Positions 5,529 to 10,775 of a stretch of 10,775 nucleotides of DNA are shown in pieces. Both the position numbers and the translations under genes were made by a program. Position 1 is the stretch's first letter, and each line of letters opens with the position of its first letter. The stretch lies in NCBI GenBank assembly GCA_020430865.1, contig JAGQIY010001374.1, positions 1-10,775 on the forward strand. Direction: 5' to 3'. Source of the DNA: Myxococcales bacterium (GTDB lineage Bacteria; Myxococcota; Polyangia; Polyangiales; Polyangiaceae). The notes beneath the pieces were generated by a model. It was not told the DNA's origin. It worked only from the letters and a program-made list of their open reading frames with translations, and did no database searches.

Positions 5529-6293
5529 TCAATCACCCTTGTACTTGGCCAGGAGCTCTCGATAGCGCTTGTCTCGGCGGAGCTTCACGAACTCGCTCTG
5601 GGTGCGTGAACGGCTGACCCAAGACGCCAAGGAGTAGTGACTGCGGAGGAAGTCGGGCTTCTTCAGGGCCTTGGCGTTGACCAGCGTCTTCTCGAAGTAG
5701 GCCACGCACTGGTCGACATTATCCTCGCGGCAATAGGCGCGGGCGATGTTGTAGTAGAGCCCCGAGGAGTTCTTGAACTCCTCCTCCGCGGCCTTCAGGT
5801 GCACGAGCGCGCGCTTGCCGTCCTTCTTTCTGAGATAGGCATAGCCAAAGCCCATCCGCAGGTAGTACCGCTCGTAGTCTGGAAGCCTGCAGCCCTTCTC
5901 CTGGAGCGCGAGGGCTTGCTGGTAGAATACGAGGCCCTGATCCGCCGCCTCGGTGAGTGGTGTCTTGCTGTCGAACAGCGCGGCGTCGCCCTGCCAGACG
6001 CGCACGCTCGCGCTGCTCGGGTAGCGCTTCGCTAGATCCGCCAACAGCTGCTTGCTCCTCGAGTACTCCTTCTCATGGAAGGCGTTCTGAGCTGGCTTGA
6101 ACTCGCTGTTCGGCGGATCGTCGCTCTTGCCGTTCGCGCACGGGCCGCTGGGAGCATCGCTCGGAGCGGGCTTCGCGGGCGCCGGCGGCGGGTCCTTCTC
6201 ACAAGCAGTCAGCAGACAGGCGACCAGGGTCAGTGCCAGAGTGGAACCAAGCCGTCGAGTGAGTCGCTGCGTCCTCGGGAGCTGCCACACCAT
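5529..6293 (-). CDS. TPR-containing lipoprotein
   Basis: This encodes 254 residues. The N-terminus has an arginine-rich n-region (residues 7-14), a hydrophobic core (18-30) and a lipobox LLTAC with acylation probably at Cys31; LVAC at Cys26 is a second, less likely site. A Pro/Ala-rich linker (~35-62) leads to helical repeats. Residues ~66-100 (AFHEKEYSRSKQLLADLAKRYP), ~114-135, ~140-172 (YLRMGFGYAYLRKKDGKRAL) and ~176-206 (GLYYNIARAYCREDNVDQC) show the paired-helix spacing of tetratricopeptide repeats. Such proteins usually act as scaffolds or assembly factors at the outer or inner membrane; no specific partner is evident. Other cysteines are at 52, 135, 188 and 196. ATG 6293 is the likely start; the adjacent GTG 6290 is possible. 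The ribosome-site position is occupied by a 12-bp palindrome rather than a good purine box. It is divergent from gltB and convergent with the 4947 lipoprotein gene. Confidence 0.85.
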   Translation of the reverse strand: MVWQLPRTQRLTRRLGSTLALTLVACLLTACEKDPPPAPAKPAPSDAPSGPCANGKSDDPPNSEFKPAQNAFHEKEYSRSKQLLADLAKRYPSSASVRVWQGDAALFDSKTPLTEAADQGLVFYQQALALQEKGCRLPDYERYYLRMGFGYAYLRKKDGKRALVHLKAAEEEFKNSSGLYYNIARAYCREDNVDQCVAYFEKTLVNAKALKKPDFLRSHYSLASWVSRSRTQSEFVKLRRDKRYRELLAKYKGD

Positions 6294-6294
6294 G

Positions 6295-6306
6295 TCTCGA
6301 TCGAGA
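6295..6306. promoter_or_regulatory. 12-bp perfect palindrome next to the TPR lipoprotein start
   Basis: TCTCGATCGAGA is fully self-complementary and ends one base before the ATG of the minus-strand lipoprotein gene. It occupies the place where the ribosome would bind. It could be a repressor site in the early transcript region, or simply a chance palindrome. Confidence 0.35.
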
Positions 6307-6420
6307 TATCAGACGCGGCTCCCAGAACCCAAGGCCCCGGACTCCCCTCTCCTGGAAACATTCCGGAAACCTTTGCGAGCTAGCCTGCGCCCTGGCTCAC
6401 AGCAGCCTCGCCCGAAGGGC

Positions 6421-6456
6421 GGCGTCGCCGGCCAGAACCACCGGCCTTGCGACGCC
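6421..6456. repeat. strong stem-loop in the gltB upstream region
   Basis: GGCGTC (6421-6426) and GACGCC (6451-6456) close the stem. GCCGG and CCGGC pair inside, around CCAGAACCA, with CTTGC bulged on the right arm. An alternative pairing uses 8 continuous base pairs (GGCGTCGC/GCGACGCC). A smaller CGCCC-GAA-GGGCG stem directly precedes it at 6409-6421. No T-tract follows. Confidence 0.55.
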
Positions 6457-6572
6457 TCCGCCCACCAAGGCCGTCGGTTCGATGCACGCGTCTCGTGCGG
6501 AGAACCCTGGCGTCGCTCCCCCAGGCTACCCCCTGCGCGCCGGAGTCGGGTCCCCCACCTGGATTGACGTGT

Positions 6573-6586
6573 CCGCGCTTGCGCGG
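6573..6586. promoter_or_regulatory. GC dyad behind a TTGACG hexamer, possible gltB promoter/operator
   Basis: CCGCGC and GCGCGG form a perfect dyad around TT. TTGACG, close to a -35 box, lies at 6564-6569, and GTTAAT at 6590-6595 could be a -10 with a 20-bp spacer. A dyad inside a lengthened spacer is the layout of MerR-type promoters. The match is suggestive only. Confidence 0.25.
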
Positions 6587-6682
6587 CGCGTTAATGCGTG
6601 GCCCAATAAGCATGGGCGGAGCGGGATCTCCTCTCCGTCTACCGACAGTACTGCTTGTCCGCGCCCGTCTGGCGTGGATGCC

Positions 6683-6700
6683 GCTCGCGCCAACGCGAGC
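6683..6700. repeat. 7-bp perfect hairpin upstream of gltB
   Basis: GCTCGCG pairs with CGCGAGC around CCAA. A second hairpin, CGAGC-GAA-GCTCG (6706-6718), follows after 5 nt, with arms sharing the GAGC/GCTC core, so the two could form alternative pairings in a transcript. Confidence 0.5.
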
Positions 6701-6764
6701 AGCACCGAGCGAAGCTCGCCGTTCCCCCTCCCCGGTCAGCCGTGCTTGGTGCAAGCGAAACCTG

Positions 6765-6784
6765 CTGTGCGCAAGCGCGCGCAG
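6765..6784. repeat. 8-bp hairpin close to the gltB ribosome site
   Basis: CTGTGCGC (6765-6772) pairs with GCGCGCAG (6777-6784), with one G-T wobble, around loop AAGC. It ends 23 nt before the gltB Shine-Dalgarno box, in a position that could influence translation or act as an attenuator. No T-tract follows. Confidence 0.5.
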
Positions 6785-6807
6785 TGCCCACCTGCGAACC
6801 CCCTTTT

Positions 6808-6812
6808 GGAGG
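6808..6812 (+). promoter_or_regulatory. gltB ribosome binding site
   Basis: GGAGG lies 9 nt upstream of ATG 6822. It fixes the start that leaves a short 18-residue propeptide before the catalytic cysteine. Confidence 0.85.
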
Positions 6813-6821
6813 CCCCCGAGC

Positions 6822-9800
6822 ATGAGTCTCCCCGAGAAGTCCGGACTCTACGATCCCCAGTTCGAGCACGACGCGTGCGGCGTTGGCTTCGTGGCGAACA
6901 TCAAGGGCGTCGCCTCCCACGAGATCGTGCGCCAGGGCGTGCAGATCCTGCTGAACCTCGTGCACCGCGGCGCTGCGGGCAGCGACCCGCTGACCGGTGA
7001 TGGCGCCGGCATCCTCATCCAGCTCCCCCACGCCTTCTTCGAGCAGGAGGCGGAGAAGCTGGCGATCAAGCTTCCGGCGCGCGGTCACTACGGCGTTGGC
7101 ACGGTCTTCCTGCCGCAGTCGCGTGAGGAGCGCCGCCGCTGCATGCAGATCGTCGAGGACAAGATCGGCGGCACGGGTCAGCGCTTGCTCGGCTGGCGCG
7201 ATGTCCCTGTGGACGTGGAGGCGTGCGGCCCTCTCGCGAGACAGAGCGCCCCGATCATCCGTCAGGTGATCGTGGGCTCCACGGTCAGCGACCAGACCGT
7301 GTTCGAGCGCAAGCTGTTCGTGATCCGGAAGTGGATCGAGCGCACGGTGCGCGAGAGCGATCTGCCCAGCAAGGCCAAGAAGACCTTTTACATGCCGAGC
7401 CTGTCGTCGCGGACGATGATCTACAAAGGGCTGCTCCTCGCGGAACAGCTGTCGGTCTTCTACGAGGACCTGAACGATCCCAGCATGGTGAGCGCGCTGG
7501 CCATGGTCCACCAGCGCTTCAGCACCAACACCTTCCCCACCTGGCAGCTGGCGCAGCCGTTCCGGACGCTGGCCCACAACGGGGAGATCAACACCGTGCG
7601 GGGCAACATCGCGTGGATGAAGGCGCGTGAAACGCTGTTCGCCGGCGAGATCTTCGGAGAGGACGTGCGTCACATCTTGCCCGTGGTCACGCCCGGAGGC
7701 AGCGACTCGGCGACGCTGGACAACGTCGTCGAGATGCTGGTCCACGGCGGCCGTGCGCTTCCCCACGTGATGATGATGCTGGTCCCCGAGGCCTGGCAGA
7801 ACGACCCAGCGATGCCTCGCCACAAGCGGGACTTCTACGAGTACCACTCGTGCTTGATGGAGCCTTGGGACGGCCCGGCCGCCCTCGCCTTCACCAACGG
7901 GCGTCAGATCGGGGCGATGCTCGACCGCAATGGCCTCAGGCCAGCGCGCTGGATGCTGACTCACGACGGCATCATCGTCATGGGCTCGGAGACCGGCGTG
8001 CTGGAGTTCCCTGCGGAACGAGTGGAGCGCAAAGGTCGCCTGGAACCCGGCAAGATGTTCATGGTGGACCTCGAGCAGGGGCGCATCGTCGAAGACGAGG
8101 AGATCAAGCAGGACATCTGCACCCGGCAGCCCTACGGGAAGTGGCTCCGCGACAACAAGATCAACCTCCGCGACATCGAGACGGTGCCTTCCACGCGACC
8201 GACCGAGCAACACAGCCTGCTCGAGCGCCAGCAAGCCTTCGGCTACACGCAGGAGGATCTGCGGTTGCTGATCGCGCCCATGGCCAAGCTGGGCGCCGAG
8301 GCGGTGGGCTCGATGGGCACGGACACACCCCTCGCCGTGCTCAGCGACGAGCCGCAACCGCTGTTCAACTACTTCAAGCAGCACTTCGCGCAGGTGACCA
8401 ACCCCGCGATCGATCCGATCCGCGAGGAACTGGTCATGAGCCTCAAGAGCTACATCGGGGGCGAGGGGAACCTGCTCTTCGAGTTACCCGATCAAGCTCA
8501 GATGCTCGAGCTGCCCCACCCGGTGCTGAGCAACGAGGACATGGTCAAGCTGCGCCACACCCACATGATCCAGCTGCGCATGCCCGCGACCCTGCCCATG
8601 CTCTACCCCGTCGCCGAGGGCGCTGCCGGCCTCAAGGCGTCGCTCGACGAGCTATGTCGCCAGGCATCGGTGGCGGTCCTGAACGGCCACAGCCTGATCA
8701 TCCTGAGCGATCGCGGGACGTCCCCTCACATGGCGCCGATCCCTAGCCTGCTCGCCACCGGAGCCGTGCATCACCACCTCACGCGCAACGGAACCCGAGT
8801 CAAGGTCGGAATCCTCGTGGAAACGGGAGAGGCTCGGGAGGTCAACCACTTCGCCCTGCTGTGCGGCTTTGGCGCCGGCGGCGTGAACCCGTATCTCGCC
8901 ATGGAGACGGTCGAGCAGCTTTGTCGTGAGGGTCAGACGCCTGGGCTCACGGATCCCACCGTCGCCAAGGAGAAGTACATCAAGGCCGTCTGCAAGGGCC
9001 TGCTGAAGGTCATGAGCAAGATGGGCATCAGCACGCTGCAGAGCTACCAGGGGGCGCAGATCTTCGAAGCGCTGGGGCTCAACGAGGAAGTGATCGATCG
9101 CTACTTCACCGGCACAGCCAGTCGCATCAGCGGTATCGACCTGGGAGTGATCGCCGAGGAAGCTCGCTTGCGCCACCAGCGTGCCTTCCCACGCCGCGAC
9201 GGCGGGGTCGCCGATCTCTCCGTTGGCGGCCAGTACCACTACCGCGCTCAGGGAGAGCGGCACCTGTGGGGCCCTCGGGCAATCGCCTCGCTGCAGCGCG
9301 CGGTGCGCCAGGAGGACATCAAGAGCTACCAGGAGTACTCCGAGCTCATCAACAAGCAGAGCGAGGGGCTGATCACCCTGCGCGGGATGTGGGAGCTGAA
9401 TCCTCAGGGCAACGCGATCGACATCGCCGAGGTGGAACCCGCCGCGGAGATCGTCAAGCGCTTCGCGACCGGAGCCATGAGCTTTGGATCCATCAGCGCC
9501 GAGGCTCACGAGAACCTCGCGATCGCCATGAACCGCATCGGCGGCAAGAGCAACACTGGCGAGGGCGGAGAGAAGCCCGAGCGCTTCACCGACGAGCGCC
9601 GTAGCGCGATCAAGCAGGTCGCTTCGGGACGCTTCGGCGTCACCACGCACTATATGGTCAGCGCCGATGAGCTGCAGATCAAGATCTCACAGGGCGCCAA
9701 GCCAGGCGAAGGGGGTCAACTACCGGGTCACAAGGTCGACGCGATCATCGCCAAGACGCGGTTCTCTACGCCTGGCGTATCGCTGATCTCGCCCCCACCC

Positions 9801-10775
9801 CATCACGACATCTACTCGATCGAAGACCTGGCGCAGCTGATCTTCGACCTGAAGATGGTCAACCCCAAGGCACGCATCAGCGTGAAGCTGGTGGCTGAGG
9901 CGGGCGTCGGCACCGTCGCCGCGGGCGTGGCCAAAGCCCACGCGGACGTGATCCTGATCTCCGGACACGACGGTGGAACTGGCGCATCTCCGCTGACCTC
10001 GATCAAGCACGCGGGCGTCCCCTGGGAGCTTGGCCTCGCGGAAACGCAGCAGGTGCTGGTGAAGAACGACCTGCGCGGGCGGGTGATCCTGCAGACCGAT
10101 GGTCAGATGCGAACCGGCCGGGACGTGGCGATCGCCGCGCTCCTGGGCGCAGAGGAGTTCGGCTTCGCCACGGCGCCGCTGGTGGCCTCGGGCTGCATCA
10201 TGATGCGGAAATGCCACCTCAACACCTGTCCGGTGGGCATCGCCACACAGGACCCTGAGCTGCGAAAGAAGTTCACAGGTCAGCCGGAGCACGTGATCAA
10301 CTTCATGTTCTTCGTCGCCGAGGAGCTGCGAGCCCACATGGCGAGCCTGGGCTTCCGCAGGCTGAGCGAGATGGTCGGTCGCGTGGACTGCATCCGTACC
10401 CGAGACGCCTCTCAGCACTGGAAGGCCTCACGCGTCGACTTCTCCGACATACTCAGGCCGGCTCCCGCCAAGCCCGGCGTCGCGCTGGCAAAGACGACAG
10501 AGCAAGAGCACGGGCTCGAGAAAGCCTATGACCACGTCTTCATTCCCAAGTGCGAGCCGGCGCTCGAGCGCAAGGAACCCGTGCGGATCGACCTGCCCAT
10601 TCGCAACGTGCATCGAACCGTGGGCAGCATGCTGGCTGGTGACGTCGCGCGACGCTACGGCGCCGAAGGCTTGCCCCCCGGCTGCATCGTGCTCAACTTC
10701 TCGGGCTCCGCGGGTCAGAGCTTCGGCGCGTTCGCGGTGCAGGGCATGGAGATGCACCTCGAGGGCGACGCCAAC
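6822..10775 (+). CDS. gltB: glutamate synthase large subunit (3' end beyond window)
   Basis: GltB transfers the amide nitrogen of glutamine to 2-oxoglutarate, giving two glutamates. The frame is open for 1318 codons to the window edge; the family is about 1500 residues, so only the C-terminal beta-helix region is missing. Domains in order are as follows. First, a class II glutaminase whose nucleophile is Cys19 (HDACGVGFV), exposed by removal of an 18-residue propeptide, with [12 protein letters not shown] at 230-241 and the NGE loop at 253. Next come the central domain and then the FMN-binding synthase barrel, with [14 protein letters not shown] from ~885, [11 protein letters not shown] from ~907 and [12 protein letters not shown] from ~1049. 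The 3Fe-4S cysteines are 1125, 1131 and 1136 ([12 protein letters not shown]). The beta-helix begins near ~1270. All key residues visible are intact. Whether the electron donor is a GltD small subunit (NADPH) or ferredoxin cannot be told, since the downstream gene is outside. It stands divergent from the TPR lipoprotein gene. Confidence 0.98.
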   Translation, partial: MSLPEKSGLYDPQFEHDACGVGFVANIKGVASHEIVRQGVQILLNLVHRGAAGSDPLTGDGAGILIQLPHAFFEQEAEKLAIKLPARGHYGVGTVFLPQSREERRRCMQIVEDKIGGTGQRLLGWRDVPVDVEACGPLARQSAPIIRQVIVGSTVSDQTVFERKLFVIRKWIERTVRESDLPSKAKKTFYMPSLSSRTMIYKGLLLAEQLSVFYEDLNDPSMVSALAMVHQRFSTNTFPTWQLAQPFRTLAHNGEINTVRGNIAWMKARETLFAGEIFGEDVRHILPVVTPGGSDSATLDNVVEMLVHGGRALPHVMMMLVPEAWQNDPAMPRHKRDFYEYHSCLMEPWDGPAALAFTNGRQIGAMLDRNGLRPARWMLTHDGIIVMGSETGVLEFPAERVERKGRLEPGKMFMVDLEQGRIVEDEEIKQDICTRQPYGKWLRDNKINLRDIETVPSTRPTEQHSLLERQQAFGYTQEDLRLLIAPMAKLGAEAVGSMGTDTPLAVLSDEPQPLFNYFKQHFAQVTNPAIDPIREELVMSLKSYIGGEGNLLFELPDQAQMLELPHPVLSNEDMVKLRHTHMIQLRMPATLPMLYPVAEGAAGLKASLDELCRQASVAVLNGHSLIILSDRGTSPHMAPIPSLLATGAVHHHLTRNGTRVKVGILVETGEAREVNHFALLCGFGAGGVNPYLAMETVEQLCREGQTPGLTDPTVAKEKYIKAVCKGLLKVMSKMGISTLQSYQGAQIFEALGLNEEVIDRYFTGTASRISGIDLGVIAEEARLRHQRAFPRRDGGVADLSVGGQYHYRAQGERHLWGPRAIASLQRAVRQEDIKSYQEYSELINKQSEGLITLRGMWELNPQGNAIDIAEVEPAAEIVKRFATGAMSFGSISAEAHENLAIAMNRIGGKSNTGEGGEKPERFTDERRSAIKQVASGRFGVTTHYMVSADELQIKISQGAKPGEGGQLPGHKVDAIIAKTRFSTPGVSLISPPPHHDIYSIEDLAQLIFDLKMVNPKARISVKLVAEAGVGTVAAGVAKAHADVILISGHDGGTGASPLTSIKHAGVPWELGLAETQQVLVKNDLRGRVILQTDGQMRTGRDVAIAALLGAEEFGFATAPLVASGCIMMRKCHLNTCPVGIATQDPELRKKFTGQPEHVINFMFFVAEELRAHMASLGFRRLSEMVGRVDCIRTRDASQHWKASRVDFSDILRPAPAKPGVALAKTTEQEHGLEKAYDHVFIPKCEPALERKEPVRIDLPIRNVHRTVGSMLAGDVARRYGAEGLPPGCIVLNFSGSAGQSFGAFAVQGMEMHLEGDAN

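Larger units (their letters stand above)
6307..6807. other. divergent intergenic region with many short hairpins
   Basis: About 500 bp between the TPR lipoprotein (minus) and gltB (plus), with no convincing gene. It carries TTCCGGAA (6361-6368), overlapped by the second of two GGAAAC direct repeats 11 bp apart (6354, 6365). Stem-loops follow toward gltB: 6409-6421, 6421-6456, 6484-6498, 6573-6586, 6601-6617, 6683-6700, 6706-6718, 6744-6756 and 6765-6784. Most are short and expected by chance in GC-rich DNA; the strongest are annotated separately. No known riboswitch class was recognised. Confidence 0.55.

Noticed and set aside
6737..6756. GGTGCA resembling one half of an NtrC binding site upstream of gltB
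   Set aside because: The required opposite half-site TGCACC is not present at the 5-bp spacing (CAGCCG is found instead). The bases are also explained by the GCTTG-GTG-CAAGC hairpin.
6380..6823. Minus-strand open frame of 147 codons in the gltB upstream region
   Set aside because: Arg/Gly/Ala-rich with no domain, running into the gltB start. It has no supporting ribosome site or fold signal, so I treat the region as non-coding.
7097..7115. TTGGCACG resembling the -24 part of a sigma-54 promoter
   Set aside because: It is inside gltB coding sequence, and the matching -12 TTGC at the right spacing is absent.
6639..8384. Minus-strand open frame of 581 codons opposite gltB, with further ones at 8652-9650 and 9720-10418
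   Set aside because: All lie opposite unmistakable GltB sequence. Their His/Arg/Leu/Val-rich products carry no motif.

Overview
The window is GC-rich DNA from a Gram-negative bacterium with an outer membrane. It carries an LptD-type LPS-export barrel, a probable outer-membrane beta-barrel, two lipoproteins with proline/alanine-rich linkers, a bactofilin, and ferredoxin/NADPH-type glutamate synthase. Bactofilin, lipoproteins with Ala/Pro/Ser linkers, many unrecognised exported proteins and extreme GC bias at third codon positions together suggest a Myxococcota genome, possibly of the Polyangia type. That placement is inference from style, not from a marker gene.

Layout. Positions 1-3122 hold three minus-strand genes. 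In transcription order they are a predicted outer-membrane beta-barrel protein (3122 to 1860), a secreted protein with an AMIN-like beta domain (1736 to 1050), and an LptD-like LPS-assembly protein that begins at a GTG (996) and runs off the left edge. Two GC-rich hairpins lie between the first two genes. A divergent intergenic region (3123-3583) with dyad elements separates this group from three plus-strand genes: a bactofilin (3584-3949), an exported SRPBCC/START-like protein with a Tat-like signal and polybasic ends (4292-4909), and a small lipoprotein (4947-5519). The last meets a minus-strand TPR lipoprotein (6293 to 5529) tail to tail with 9 bp between stops. A 528-bp divergent region rich in short hairpins follows. 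Then gltB, the glutamate synthase large subunit, runs from 6822 off the right edge; 1318 codons are present.

Functional theme. Apart from gltB, every gene encodes an envelope or cell-shape protein: LPS placement at the outer membrane, a barrel, two lipoproteins, a periplasmic lipid-binding-type fold and a bactofilin scaffold. The two terminal genes, lptD and gltB, are incomplete only because the window ends.

I found no tRNA, rRNA, CRISPR array, insertion sequence, phage gene, toxin-antitoxin pair or recognisable defence system. The window reads as ordinary chromosomal backbone. Its less explored content is the set of lineage-specific exported proteins and the structured intergenic regions. 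I do not see convincing evidence of a new multi-gene system.
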